From: Bacillus thermozeamaize
GTDB taxonomy: Bacteria > Bacillota > Bacilli > ZCTH02-B2
Assembly: GCA_002159075.1 (NCBI GenBank)
Contig: LZRT01000067.1
Coordinates: 1 to 64,000 of the forward strand
Direction of reading: 5' to 3'
DNA length: 64,000 bases
The position numbers were made by a program, and so were the translations under genes. Below are positions 1 to 8,903 of the stretch, piece by piece (within the stretch, counting starts at the first letter, position 1; every line of letters begins with the position of its first letter). The notes under the pieces are model-generated. The model saw only the letters and a program-made list of their open reading frames with translations, made no database searches and was not told the DNA's origin.

Positions 1-482
1 ACATAATGAGGCTCCCCCGTCATCTGTCCCTGAGCGGCTGCAATCCCTGAAATGCCCTGGATGATGTCGTCATAAGCAGGCCAGGCGCCGTACGGGCCAT
101 CCTTGCGAAATCCATATGCCCCGCAATATATCAATTTCGGATTCACCTTTGACAATTCCTGGTAAGTCAACCCCAGTTTTTCAATCGCATTCGGTCGCAA
201 GGAATGGATAAAAACATCGCACTGCCGGACCATTTTCAGCAGGGCTTCCCGCCCCTGCGGATGCTTCAGATTCAGTACCACGCTGCGCTTGTTCCTGTTG
301 CAGTTGAGAAAAAAGCAGCCCATGCCGGCATTCCTGGACGGGCCAACCAAGCGCGTCGTATCTCCCTCCGGGCTTTCCACCTTGATCACGTCAGCCCCCA
401 GATCTCCCAGAATCATCGTGCAAAATGGTCCCATCAGCACGGAGGTCAGATCAATGACACGAATGCCTGACAACACTCCCAA
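1..482 (-). CDS. CaiB/BaiF family (class III) CoA-transferase, partial
   Basis: This gene runs off the left edge, so only about 160 N-terminal residues are present. The translation opens with the family's usual beginning (GIRVIDLTSVLMGPFCTM, then GDLGADVIKVE and the NRNKRSVVLNLK segment). Class III CoA-transferases move CoA between acyl-CoA donors and carboxylic acids; the catalytic Asp expected near residue 165-170 lies beyond the window. I chose the TTG at 482 because an AAGGGAG sequence lies about 12 bases upstream; a GTG at 476 is an alternative. It is the last visible gene of the operon beginning with the acyl-CoA dehydrogenase at 5176, so it probably activates the acid imported by the TRAP system. 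The acid is not identifiable. Confidence 0.85.
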   Translation of the reverse strand, partial: MGVLSGIRVIDLTSVLMGPFCTMILGDLGADVIKVESPEGDTTRLVGPSRNAGMGCFFLNCNRNKRSVVLNLKHPQGREALLKMVRQCDVFIHSLRPNAIEKLGLTYQELSKVNPKLIYCGAYGFRKDGPYGAWPAYDDIIQGISGIAAAQGQMTGEPHY

Positions 483-549
483 GAGATCATGGCACTCCCT
501 TCATTGAAAATTGGTTGCTGCAAATCATTCGGAACAGAGGAATATCACC

Positions 550-897
550 TCAACTGGATTTCGGAGGAGCATACATCAACACGAAACGCAATTTTCCCGG
601 ACCGGCGTTTTTCACTTCATGCATTGCCCCTTTGGGGATCCATACCGCGTGACCGGCCGTCAATTCGGCCTGTTCCCCGTCTATCTCCACATACATCTTT
701 CCCTCCAGGATATACATGACCTGCTCTACATCATCATGGAAATGCGGCAGCGCTGAACCTCCTTCCTCCATTTCGCCGATGATCACTTCCACGTTTTTCA
801 TGCCATCCGCCAAACCGACCAATCGGCGATTGAATGTCCCCGCGTGACCAGGAGGAACATAGGTTTCCACCTCATTCACATGTCTCCAAAAGCCCAC
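550..897 (-). CDS. Small single-domain cupin protein
   Basis: A 115-residue protein with one cupin_2 barrel. Motif 1 is seen around residues 50-70 (PHFHDDVEQVMYILEG) and motif 2 around 85-97 (GHAVWIPKGAMHEVKN), which supplies the metal-binding His and Glu residues typical of the fold. The start is GTG at 897 with GGAGG about nine bases upstream. It lies 43 bases after dctM and before the CoA-transferase, so it is probably cotranscribed. Small cupins in catabolic operons may be isomerases, dioxygenases or ligand binders; the sequence does not show which. Confidence 0.85.
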   Translation of the reverse strand: MGFWRHVNEVETYVPPGHAGTFNRRLVGLADGMKNVEVIIGEMEEGGSALPHFHDDVEQVMYILEGKMYVEIDGEQAELTAGHAVWIPKGAMHEVKNAGPGKLRFVLMYAPPKSS

Positions 898-940
898 CGT
901 TCGAACCTCCTTGTCATAATGAATTTTTTATACACACGGC

Positions 941-2227
941 TTACATCATGCTGGGAAGCCAGGTCGACAAGATTGGGAACATGACCAAGATCAACAGGAT
1001 GATTAAATCTGTAATCACAAACCATAAAACCCCCTGAAACGCCGTCGCGGTTTTTTCACCTGCCGCACCCGCCGCGACAAATACGTTCATTCCTACCGGC
1101 GGCGTAACCAGGCCGATCTCGGCCGTTTTCGTGACAATAATGCCGAACCACACCGGATCAAAACCTAAAGAAACCATCAACGGAAATGTGAAAGGCAGCG
1201 TAAGGATAAGGATCGCCAGCTGATCCATAAACATGCCGAGAATGATGTACAAGAATAGAACAAAGGCAAGAACGACCCACTTGGACACCCCTGTGTTCTG
1301 CACAAATTCAACCACGCCTTGGGTCACTTGGGTCGCCGTAAGGTAATAGCCGAAAATCATGGCTCCGATCACGATGGTCAAAATCATAGCCGTCGATTTC
1401 AGTGTCCGTTCCAATGCGTGCATCATGCTGTTCGTTGTCAGTCTCCGCATGATCAACGCAATCATGAAAGCGGCAAATGCACCAAGCGCTCCCGCCTCAG
1501 TCGGAGTGACAATGCCGAAGTAGATGGATCCGATCACGCTGATGACCACCAGCAGCATGGGCCAAATTCCGCTCAGAGACTGAAACTTTTCCTTCCATGA
1601 AAAGGCGACGTCAACTTTGGGCGCTACTCCAGGGTTTCTTTTCGCCCAGATCAAGATCGTCAAAATATACCCAAGAGCCGTTAAGATGCCCGGAATGATT
1701 CCTGCAATGAACAATTCGCCGATCCCTGTTTCCGTCAAAATTCCATAGATGATGAGCACAATGCTGGGAGGAATCATAATGGCCAGTGTCCCGGCGATGC
1801 TGACCGTTCCCAACGCAAAATCGGTCCGATAGCCATACCGCTTCATTTCGGGAACTGCAGAAGCTGACAAGGTAGCGGCCGAAGCTGTACTGGACCCGCA
1901 AACCGCAGCCAGCCCTGCTCCAGACATGACGGTCGCAATCCCAAGTCCTCCCGGCAAGCGTCCCAGCCATTTATATGCGGCATGAAACACATCTTTCGTC
2001 ACGCCACTCGATGTCATAATTTCGGCCATCAAAATATACATCGGCACCGTTGTGAGCAAAAAATTCGCCACGCTTTCATGAGGCGTAGTCTTGGCAATCC
2101 CAAGCAGCATATCCAAACCGCCGACCATCCAAAGTCCTATCAGCCCGGAAACGCCCAACGCAAATGCGATAGGCATCCCAAATGCAAGGGAAAAAAACAA
2201 GAGGACGATAGGCACGATGATTTCCAT
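941..2227 (-). CDS. dctM: TRAP transporter large permease, DctM family
   Basis: A 428-residue, very hydrophobic protein of about 12 membrane segments, the usual length of the TRAP large subunit. It shows family features such as the opening PIVLLFFSLAFGMPIAFALG, the GSSTASAATLSASAVPEM loop and the TPPVGMNVFV motif near the C terminus. TRAP transporters use the sodium or proton gradient to import organic acids delivered by an extracytoplasmic binding protein. It follows dctQ after a 39-base gap. Together with dctP and dctQ the system is complete. Confidence 0.95.
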   Translation of the reverse strand: MEIIVPIVLLFFSLAFGMPIAFALGVSGLIGLWMVGGLDMLLGIAKTTPHESVANFLLTTVPMYILMAEIMTSSGVTKDVFHAAYKWLGRLPGGLGIATVMSGAGLAAVCGSSTASAATLSASAVPEMKRYGYRTDFALGTVSIAGTLAIMIPPSIVLIIYGILTETGIGELFIAGIIPGILTALGYILTILIWAKRNPGVAPKVDVAFSWKEKFQSLSGIWPMLLVVISVIGSIYFGIVTPTEAGALGAFAAFMIALIMRRLTTNSMMHALERTLKSTAMILTIVIGAMIFGYYLTATQVTQGVVEFVQNTGVSKWVVLAFVLFLYIILGMFMDQLAILILTLPFTFPLMVSLGFDPVWFGIIVTKTAEIGLVTPPVGMNVFVAAGAAGEKTATAFQGVLWFVITDLIILLILVMFPILSTWLPSMM

Positions 2228-2266
2228 TCAGGACAAAACCCCTTTCCTGGTTTGATCGCTTTTCCT

Positions 2267-2785
2267 TCAATCGATTAGAGGACGACTAACGTCTGAATCA
2301 TCCGTTCCCTTGAATGTATGAACGATCTCAAAAAGCAAGCGAATACAAAATAAAAACATGCCAATCGGAATACAAACATACGAGATCCACATGGGCCAAG
2401 GAATGAGTCCCATCGTGGTATACCCTTTTTCCCAGGCTTCTATCGTCAGTCCCACACCTTGGTATCCCAAGATAAACATCATGACGGCACCGAGAAATAG
2501 AAAGACCATCCGAAAATAACCAACCCATTTGGCCGGCAAACGTTCCGTAATCAAATCAATCGTGATGTGCCCCTTTATCCGCATGACATAACTCATGCTC
2601 AAAAAAACTGTGATGACCATGAGATAATTGGTGGTAAACTCAAAGACACCGACAATCGGCTGTCTGAGCACATAACGGCAAACGGCATCAGCCGTAGTCA
2701 AAATCATCATCAGAAATACCGCGATTTGCGATACCAGAAACATTGCCCTTTCCAATCTGTCAAAATACCTTAAGATGAGTTTCAT
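2267..2785 (-). CDS. dctQ: TRAP transporter small permease, DctQ family
   Basis: About 172 residues with four predicted membrane helices, matching the TRAP small subunit that docks on DctM. The family signature around residues 45-75 is visible (ADAVCRYVLRQPIVGVFEF, then SMSYVMRIKGHITIDL). An upstream in-frame GTG at 2842 lies inside a strong stem-loop. The ATG at 2785 is preceded by GGGTG about seven bases upstream and is the more likely start. The hairpin between dctP and this gene probably lowers permease expression relative to the binding protein. Confidence 0.9.
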   Translation of the reverse strand: MKLILRYFDRLERAMFLVSQIAVFLMMILTTADAVCRYVLRQPIVGVFEFTTNYLMVITVFLSMSYVMRIKGHITIDLITERLPAKWVGYFRMVFLFLGAVMMFILGYQGVGLTIEAWEKGYTTMGLIPWPMWISYVCIPIGMFLFCIRLLFEIVHTFKGTDDSDVSRPLID

Positions 2786-2813
2786 CTTAATCACCCGGAA
2801 AAATGGATTTTTT

Positions 2814-2848
2814 GCACTTGTGATTCCTGTAACGGGAATCACAAGTGC
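2814..2848. other. 14-bp perfect stem-loop between dctP and dctQ
   Basis: An inverted repeat with arms GCACTTGTGATTCC and GGAATCACAAGTGC, loop of seven bases. On the transcribed (minus) strand it is followed by A residues, not T, so it does not look like an intrinsic terminator. Position directly after a binding-protein gene fits an mRNA-stabilising or attenuating hairpin that raises dctP over dctQM. This function is inferred from similar arrangements in other transporter operons. Confidence 0.75.
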
Positions 2849-2860
2849 TTGGTTCCTGTT

Positions 2861-3949
2861 TTACTTGCTATATTCGATAAATTTGTTCATGATATCGTTG
2901 CCCGGAAGCCCCTTTTGCTCCATTGACTTGACCCACTCCTGATTCAGTCGGTCCAACTTCTCATTCCATTTGGCCAATTCTTCATTTGAGATTTCATAGA
3001 ATTCAATCCCTTGTGCCTTATACTGGTTCATCAATTCTTCTTCATGTTTCATCACGCTTTCCGGAAAAGCCTCAGCCACTTCCTTGCTTGCCTGAAGAAC
3101 GATTTGACGGACATCTTCCGGCCAACTTTCCCATACGCTTTCGTTGACGGCATAAATCACGCCAAAAGAGGACAGCGTAGCATTGATCGAAGAATACTTG
3201 GCTATTTTATCCACTTGGTATCCGGGCCAGCTAAACAGGGAAAGCAACGAACCGTCGATGGTCCCCCGTTCCCAAGAGGTATATATTTCCGGCGCCGGCA
3301 CAGACACGGGCGTTCCGCCCAATTCTTTGACGATCTGATCTTGCATGCCTCCACCCGTCCTGATTTTCAACCCTTTGAAATCATTCATTGTCTTTACTGG
3401 TCGGTCGGACGTCACAATCTGATAAGGGTTCAACGCGACGGCCCATAATGGTTTGACTCCATGCGGTTTGTATTCGATTTCATACAAATCTTCAGTCACC
3501 AGTTTGTGATACGCCTTTGTGCCGCTGGCGGCATCTTTTACCAGGCCGGGATTGCCGACAATCGAACTCAACGGCAATTTATCGGTATAGTACAAGGACC
3601 CCAGATAAACGACATCGGCCACCCGGTTTTTCACGACATCCAACAAGCTGGCGGCTTTTCCCAGCTGTTCCGCCGGATAATATTCAACTTCTATCTTCCC
3701 CTTGCCCAGCTCTTCGAGCCTTTTGATCCATACCTGTGTGCCAAACTTTGAAATGGGATTGGTATTCGGGAAAGAGTCGGCGACTTTGATGACCGTCACT
3801 TGATCCTTTCTCGCATCTCCCGCAGCACCGCCCGTATTTCCGCCGGATTGCTCACTGCCGCCTGTTTCAGCAGACCCGCAAGCCGCCAATGAAAACAGCA
3901 TAATGCCAGTCAGCAACGCCAATAAAGAACGATTGGCCAATTTTTTCAT
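2861..3949 (-). CDS. dctP: TRAP transporter solute-binding lipoprotein, DctP family
   Basis: A 362-residue lipoprotein: signal peptide with lipobox LAAC near residue 23, a Gly/Ser-rich linker, then the DctP fold. It carries family landmarks such as DFKGLKIRTGGG near residue 190, the segment whose Arg usually contacts the ligand carboxylate. It captures the organic acid outside the membrane for DctQM. The gene is second in the operon, 60 bases after the acyl-CoA dehydrogenase. The ligand is not determinable from sequence alone, but a carboxylate fits both the family and the CoA-dependent neighbours. Confidence 0.94.
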   Translation of the reverse strand: MKKLANRSLLALLTGIMLFSLAACGSAETGGSEQSGGNTGGAAGDARKDQVTVIKVADSFPNTNPISKFGTQVWIKRLEELGKGKIEVEYYPAEQLGKAASLLDVVKNRVADVVYLGSLYYTDKLPLSSIVGNPGLVKDAASGTKAYHKLVTEDLYEIEYKPHGVKPLWAVALNPYQIVTSDRPVKTMNDFKGLKIRTGGGMQDQIVKELGGTPVSVPAPEIYTSWERGTIDGSLLSLFSWPGYQVDKIAKYSSINATLSSFGVIYAVNESVWESWPEDVRQIVLQASKEVAEAFPESVMKHEEELMNQYKAQGIEFYEISNEELAKWNEKLDRLNQEWVKSMEQKGLPGNDIMNKFIEYSK

Positions 3950-4009
3950 TCTCTGTTACCCCCTTTTTGGAAACGCTGTCGTTTTTTCCGCATGAAGCAA
4001 GAATGATCG

Positions 4010-5176
4010 CTAGTACGAACGCGGCAAGCCCAACACATGTTGAGCGATATAATTCTTGATCATTTCATTGGTAATCGGCGCAATTCTCGGCAGACGGATC
4101 TGGCGGTAAATCCGCTCGATGTTGTACTCCCGCGCATACGCATAACCACCAAACGTCTGAAAGGCCACGTCGACGGCATAAAACCCGGCCTCCGACGCCC
4201 GGAGCTTCGCCATATTGGCCTCGGCGCCACAGGGTTTGCCCTGGTCATACAGCCATGCCGCGTGGTAGACAAGCATTTCAGCCGCTTTCAACTGCGAATA
4301 GGCATCCGCCAGAGGGAACTGGATGCCTTGGTTGCTGCCAATCGGCCTGCCGAACACCACCCGCTCTTTCGCGTATTTCACGGCCCTCTCAAGCGCTCCA
4401 TACCCCATCCCCAGCGCTTCGGCCGCAATCAGGATCCGTTCCGGGTTCAACCCATCCAGCAAGTAATAAAACCCTTTGCCCTCTTCCCCGATCCGATCAA
4501 AGGCATCGACCTTAAGATCTTCAATGAAAAGTTCATTTGTATCCACGCCATTGCGGCCCATTTTCTCAATTTCCCGAATGGCGATGGCGTTCCGGTCCAT
4601 CGGCGCAAAAAACAGGGTCATGCCGTCCGTTTTCTTTTGTACTTTCTCATAAGGGACCGTGCGGGCCAAAAGCAGGATCCGATCGGCCATTTGCGCTTTG
4701 GTGATGAAAACTTTGTGGCCATTGATCCGATAATGATTGCCATCCCGCTTCGCAAAAGTGGTGATCCGGGTGGTATCCGTTCCCGCATTCGGTTCCGTGA
4801 CGCCAAAACACACGTGCAGCTTTCCGCTGGCCACGTCCGGCAAATAGGCTTCACATTGTTCCTTGGTCCCGTGATAAAACAACGGGTTGGCCCCGAAGAT
4901 CGACAAGTGCAAGGCGGATGAACCGTCCATACCCGCAGCCGATCTGGCCACTTCCTGCAAGATGAGCGCCGCCTCCGTGACCCCAAGGCCGCTTCCGCCA
5001 TACTCCTCCGAAATCATGACCCCCATAAACCCGGCATCGGCGCACACATTCCAAAACTCGATGGGAAAACGATGGCTTTGATCGATCTCCCGCCAATACT
5101 CATCGTCAAACTGCCGGCACACATCCTGGGCGGTTTTTCTCAGCAGTTCCTGCTCTTTCGTCAGTTCCAACGCCAC
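4010..5176 (-). CDS. Acyl-CoA dehydrogenase with non-canonical catalytic-base position
   Basis: A 388-residue flavoprotein of the ACAD family: N-terminal helical domain, the CFGVTEPNAGTD FAD/substrate motif near residue 123, middle beta domain, and C-terminal helices with QTFGGYAYAREY near 340. The usual YEGT catalytic Glu position near residue 367 reads APIT, so the common base is absent. A Glu at residue 247 (GLNPERIL) lies where isovaleryl-CoA dehydrogenase keeps its base, so it may serve instead. Electrons would go to an electron-transfer flavoprotein, not seen here. This is the first gene of the TRAP/CoA-transferase operon, behind a sigma-54 promoter. Confidence 0.92.
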   Translation of the reverse strand: MALELTKEQELLRKTAQDVCRQFDDEYWREIDQSHRFPIEFWNVCADAGFMGVMISEEYGGSGLGVTEAALILQEVARSAAGMDGSSALHLSIFGANPLFYHGTKEQCEAYLPDVASGKLHVCFGVTEPNAGTDTTRITTFAKRDGNHYRINGHKVFITKAQMADRILLLARTVPYEKVQKKTDGMTLFFAPMDRNAIAIREIEKMGRNGVDTNELFIEDLKVDAFDRIGEEGKGFYYLLDGLNPERILIAAEALGMGYGALERAVKYAKERVVFGRPIGSNQGIQFPLADAYSQLKAAEMLVYHAAWLYDQGKPCGAEANMAKLRASEAGFYAVDVAFQTFGGYAYAREYNIERIYRQIRLPRIAPITNEMIKNYIAQHVLGLPRSY

Positions 5177-5484
5177 GATGAAACCTCCCGCATCCTAAAA
5201 GTATTGAGGGTTCGACAGATGACCTGAAATCCCATCACCTCTCTTTGCTGTTGCTCTATCAATGCATAAGCAAGAAAGATGCCATTTCATATAAAACTTG
5301 TCGATTTCTGACCATTATTGGTATGCAAGAACATTTGGCATGCCCATTCATTTATAAGATTCTAAAATCACACATTGGCTTCTGTATCCATTCTCCACGC
5401 AAAACGCTGAAAACATGCCCGGTTCACTTTGGCTTATCATTTTTTAGAACGCATTTCTCAACATCGATAACCAAAAATATCCTT
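5177..5484. other. 308-base gap upstream of acyl-CoA dehydrogenase
   Basis: No gene is seen. The gap holds the sigma-54 promoter at 5269-5284 and, further upstream, an AT-rich stretch suitable for activator binding. A GGCATGCC palindrome lies near 5337-5345 and an imperfect copy (GGTATGC) about 20 bases nearer the promoter. These could be enhancer half-sites for the adjacent activator, but the match is weak. Confidence 0.5.
5269..5284 (-). promoter_or_regulatory. Sigma-54 (-24/-12) promoter for acd-dctPQM-cupin-CoA-transferase
   Basis: On the minus strand the sequence reads TGGCAT-CTTTC-TTGCT, with GG and GC separated by exactly ten bases as required for sigma-54. It lies about 90 bases before the acyl-CoA dehydrogenase start. 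The gene for a sigma-54 enhancer-binding protein is immediately upstream, which makes the assignment mutually supportive. Confidence 0.82.
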
Positions 5485-6888
5485 TCAGGAAAAAGAACTG
5501 GAAGTAATAGGCTCAATGTTTAACCGCCTGATCTTGTTGTATAGCGTCGGCAGGGAAATCCCCAACTGCTCAGCCGCTTTCTTCTTTCCTGCCAGATCTG
5601 TGCCATGCCTCATCAACGCCTGGGTGATCATTTCCCGTTCCGTATTGTCCAGAACCTCCTTGAGGGTGGCCGATGCGGCCATCTGTTTCAACGGCGGGGC
5701 CTTCTTAATCGAATCCGGCAGGTGCTGCTCGGTAATCAGGTGGCGATCGGTCATGTTGATGGCATAATGAACCACATTGATCAATTCACGGATGTTTCCG
5801 GGCCAATCGTATTGAAAGAAATAATCCATCGCTCCTTTGGAAAAATCGAACAAAATCCCGTCTGAATACGTTTTCACGATATGGCGAATTAACAAAGGCA
5901 AATCCTGCTTTCGCTTCCGCAACGGCGGAATATAAAGATTCACCCCGTTCAAGCGGTAATAGAGATCTTCCCGGAAACGTTTTTTGCGGATCAGTTGCAT
6001 CAAATCCTTGTTCGTGGCTGCGATCACCCGGACATCCACCTGCTTTTCATGCACCGCTCCCACCTTGCGAATCCGTCCGTCCTGCAGTACGCGGAGCAAC
6101 TTTGCCTGCAGCTCATAGGACATATCCCCCACCTCATCCAAAAAAATCGTGCCGCGATCGGCCAGTTCAAACAAACCGATCTTCCCGCCACGTTTGGAAT
6201 CGGTAAATGCCCCCTCCTCATAACCAAACAATTCACTTTCAAGCAAGGATGAAGGGATGGCGGAACAGTTCACAGCAATAAACGGATGATGCTTTCTCGC
6301 ACTGGCGTTGTGAATCGCATGGGCAAACAGCTCCTTTCCCGTGCCGCTTTCTCCCTGAATCAGGACATTCAAATTGGTCGCGGCCGTTCTTTTGGCCAGT
6401 TCTTTCGCTTTGACAAACGTCGGTTCCTCCCCGATGATGTCCTGAAACGTGTAGCGGGCCCGATTCAAGCGATCGACCGTTTTTTTAAGCTGGTCAAACT
6501 GTTCCTGGCTTTTTTGCAGTTCCTTGGTCAATTGATAAATTTCAGTGACGCTCTTGATGACCGACACGACTCCCGACAGGCGGCCCTTGATGAAAATGGG
6601 CGCAATGTCGGCGACATACGCTTTGTCCCCCTCTTGACGTATCACGTTCGATCGCTTTTGCTTATCAACCAACGTCTTGTGCGCGACCGCCCCCGGACGC
6701 ACGTCAGGCAGGTACTTCCCGACAATCTCCTCCTTCTGCACTCCAGTGATGTTGGTATATTCCTTGTTCACCAATCTGACAATCCCGTTCCGATCCAGCA
6801 TGAGGATGCCTACATTCATCGCGTCCAGAAGTTCATTGAACCACTCCATCGATTCCCGTTCCAACATTTCAAAAATGGATTCGGACAT
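5485..6888 (-). CDS. Sigma-54-dependent activator, PAS-AAA+-Fis
   Basis: A 467-residue enhancer-binding protein. A PAS sensor domain covers about residues 10-115 and a short coiled coil follows. The AAA+ domain has Walker A GESGTGKE, Walker B GTIFLDEVGDM and an arginine-finger region, and a Fis-type helix-turn-helix occupies the last 45 residues. The sigma-54-contacting loop reads GAFTDS instead of GAFTGA, an unusual variant. I chose ATG 6888 because GGGAGGA lies six to seven bases upstream; a longer frame to 7011 lacks a site. Without a receiver domain it probably senses a small molecule through PAS. The likely target is the promoter at 5269-5284. Confidence 0.93.
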   Translation of the reverse strand: MSESIFEMLERESMEWFNELLDAMNVGILMLDRNGIVRLVNKEYTNITGVQKEEIVGKYLPDVRPGAVAHKTLVDKQKRSNVIRQEGDKAYVADIAPIFIKGRLSGVVSVIKSVTEIYQLTKELQKSQEQFDQLKKTVDRLNRARYTFQDIIGEEPTFVKAKELAKRTAATNLNVLIQGESGTGKELFAHAIHNASARKHHPFIAVNCSAIPSSLLESELFGYEEGAFTDSKRGGKIGLFELADRGTIFLDEVGDMSYELQAKLLRVLQDGRIRKVGAVHEKQVDVRVIAATNKDLMQLIRKKRFREDLYYRLNGVNLYIPPLRKRKQDLPLLIRHIVKTYSDGILFDFSKGAMDYFFQYDWPGNIRELINVVHYAINMTDRHLITEQHLPDSIKKAPPLKQMAASATLKEVLDNTEREMITQALMRHGTDLAGKKKAAEQLGISLPTLYNKIRRLNIEPITSSSFS

Positions 6889-7014
6889 TTCACATCCTCC
6901 CTGCTCAAAAAATTGGCCAATCCATAAACTAATTTTATGATTTAACATTTTAAATGAACCTATATTTTTTGAGAAGAACCAACTGTCAACAAGCGCCAGA
7001 CGGAATGACATATA

Positions 7015-7055
7015 ATAAAAAACCGGGCCTTTTTTGCCTATGCGAAGGACCCGGT
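7015..7055 (-). terminator. Intrinsic terminator after anti-sigma gene
   Basis: On the minus strand a stem pairing ACCGGG-CCTT with AAGG-CCCGGT is followed by TTTTTTATT. It lies 75 bases past the stop of the gene ending at 7131. Confidence 0.8.
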
Positions 7056-7130
7056 CATTTATAAGGTGGTGCGTTCCTATCGACCACGATTCATGTTTTT
7101 GTTTCCCTACATCCCCTATTGGCTTCTCAT

Positions 7131-8903
7131 CTACGGGTTGCCCATGGCTTGCACCAACTCTTTGGCCACAGCCAGCAGCTCCTCACGGGATGTCCCTGGC
7201 ATTCCGGTGATGCTGATGCTGCCCCAAACCGGGTAAAGATACAAGGCAATGCCGCTACGGCCGGCATCGTCCCGCAGGTGCCATTCATGCGCCAGGATGC
7301 CATCAATCGAATACGAATTAAAATGCCGGATAGGCGCGTCCGGACTTTTTTGATTCACTGCGAGATACTGTTCGAGGCTTAATTCCGTAGGCACCGGGGT
7401 GTCCCATACGTTGCTCTGGGAAATATTCACTCGTTTTCCAGTGGGCGTGATCAACTGGAACGTGAAGATCCTGCTGGCCTCTTCCCGCTGCGCCGGCACA
7501 GGCAGACGGAAATCGGAAGCGACGCGGAGCTTTCCGATGGTGTAACCCGGTGGCGGAGCCACGGCAGGAAACGGGAGGAAACTCACGGCTTCATGCCAGT
7601 CTGTTCCTTCATAGAGGACAGACATGCCGACCAATGAATCGTTTGGTGCACCACGTTCTCCTTCCATAATCTGCGGCTGCGACCAGGAAAGTTCCCACGC
7701 TGGCAGGCTGCGAGTAACTTTTTCCTTCCGGGCGGGTGTCTCTTTCAGGATATCGGCTTTATAGGCTTTCAGAATGTAGGTTCCTGCCTGATGCAGCGGC
7801 GGGAAAGCGATTCGTGTCTGCCTTCCATTGCTGCTGCTGCCAACTGGAATAATCTCTTGTCCGGAAGGGTCATAAAGGCGATATTCAAAAAAGATGTTAT
7901 CGCCATTGGTTTCATCTTTCATCCCGTCCACCCGCAAGTGAAGGATCGTCTGGCTCCGGGCGTGCCGAACAGACTCCAGGGTGATGGTCCATCCGTCTTT
8001 TTTATCAACAGCGCGAGGGTACAGCTGCACTTCCTGCTCCTTGGTGGGAAAGGTCAAAAAGGAAACCTCCCAGTTTCCCTCGCGGATCTCCACCCGCTTC
8101 TCCCCAAATGGACCATCCGGGGCAAACACAGCTCCCATGGCCGGGACATGGAGGCTCATCCGCAACCCGGTCACCATGCCGACAGCGTGAACCGGTGCAA
8201 ATTCCAGATAACCTGTGCCGTCGGCAAACACAGCGGCCGCCTGCATCCGGTAGCGGACGCCAAACTGATCCTGCAGGTACACGGGATAACTGCGCAGCGA
8301 TGGATGTTCGGCAAACGCATGGTCCAAGAGCTGATTCCACGCCATGAGCTCAGAATGACTAAAAAGGATGTTCCAGCGCCTCAAAACCGGAGCGGTATGG
8401 TTTTCACCGCCTGAGCCAGCCGAATTGGCATTTTCCGGCTCCGTCTCCCGCACGCGATAGATGAGGACGGTCCGGTGCTGATCCGCGTAAAAATCCATGA
8501 CCTCCAATATCAGCCCCTGCTTGCTGTCGGACACGCCGATCTCCTGGAAGGCCTGCTTGCGGAAAAGGGCAAAGAGACCGGGATCGGAAGAAAAAAGGGA
8601 AAGGCGCGCAGCACGACCGGCTTCGTCCGGCCGCAGCACGGCCATTGCGGTCATCTCCATCTTTGGAACAAAATGAAAAACGCCAGCCATCAGCATGAAC
8701 GTCACGCCCGCCGCTGCCATCCCGCGGGCCAGCCTGACCGGCAGGAACACGCGGGGTCGTGATCTCTCTGGGCCGTTCAAGCGCGCTTGCACCATTTCCC
8801 AGACATTTGCAGACGAAGCCACTTGCCGTCCGAGCTGTTCGTAGTATGCACGCAACTTCTCTTCCAGCTCCTGCCTTTCCACCGGTCCATGGTCACGTGT
8901 CAT
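7131..8903 (-). CDS. Membrane anti-sigma factor with large extracellular DUF4179-like region
   Basis: A 590-residue protein with an N-terminal cytoplasmic part of about 55 residues, one membrane helix near residues 60-80, and a long extracellular part rich in beta-strand patterns. This matches the DUF4179-type anti-sigma architecture found next to ECF sigma genes in Firmicutes. Its ATG overlaps the sigma stop codon by one base (TGATG), so translation is coupled. It probably holds the ECF sigma factor at the membrane until an envelope signal arrives; the signal is unknown. No catalytic motif is visible in the extracellular part. Confidence 0.8.
   Translation of the reverse strand: MTRDHGPVERQELEEKLRAYYEQLGRQVASSANVWEMVQARLNGPERSRPRVFLPVRLARGMAAAGVTFMLMAGVFHFVPKMEMTAMAVLRPDEAGRAARLSLFSSDPGLFALFRKQAFQEIGVSDSKQGLILEVMDFYADQHRTVLIYRVRETEPENANSAGSGGENHTAPVLRRWNILFSHSELMAWNQLLDHAFAEHPSLRSYPVYLQDQFGVRYRMQAAAVFADGTGYLEFAPVHAVGMVTGLRMSLHVPAMGAVFAPDGPFGEKRVEIREGNWEVSFLTFPTKEQEVQLYPRAVDKKDGWTITLESVRHARSQTILHLRVDGMKDETNGDNIFFEYRLYDPSGQEIIPVGSSSNGRQTRIAFPPLHQAGTYILKAYKADILKETPARKEKVTRSLPAWELSWSQPQIMEGERGAPNDSLVGMSVLYEGTDWHEAVSFLPFPAVAPPPGYTIGKLRVASDFRLPVPAQREEASRIFTFQLITPTGKRVNISQSNVWDTPVPTELSLEQYLAVNQKSPDAPIRHFNSYSIDGILAHEWHLRDDAGRSGIALYLYPVWGSISITGMPGTSREELLAVAKELVQAMGNP

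Noticed and set aside
204-507. Small plus-strand frames at the left edge
   Set aside because: They are antisense to the class III CoA-transferase, whose translation is unmistakable.
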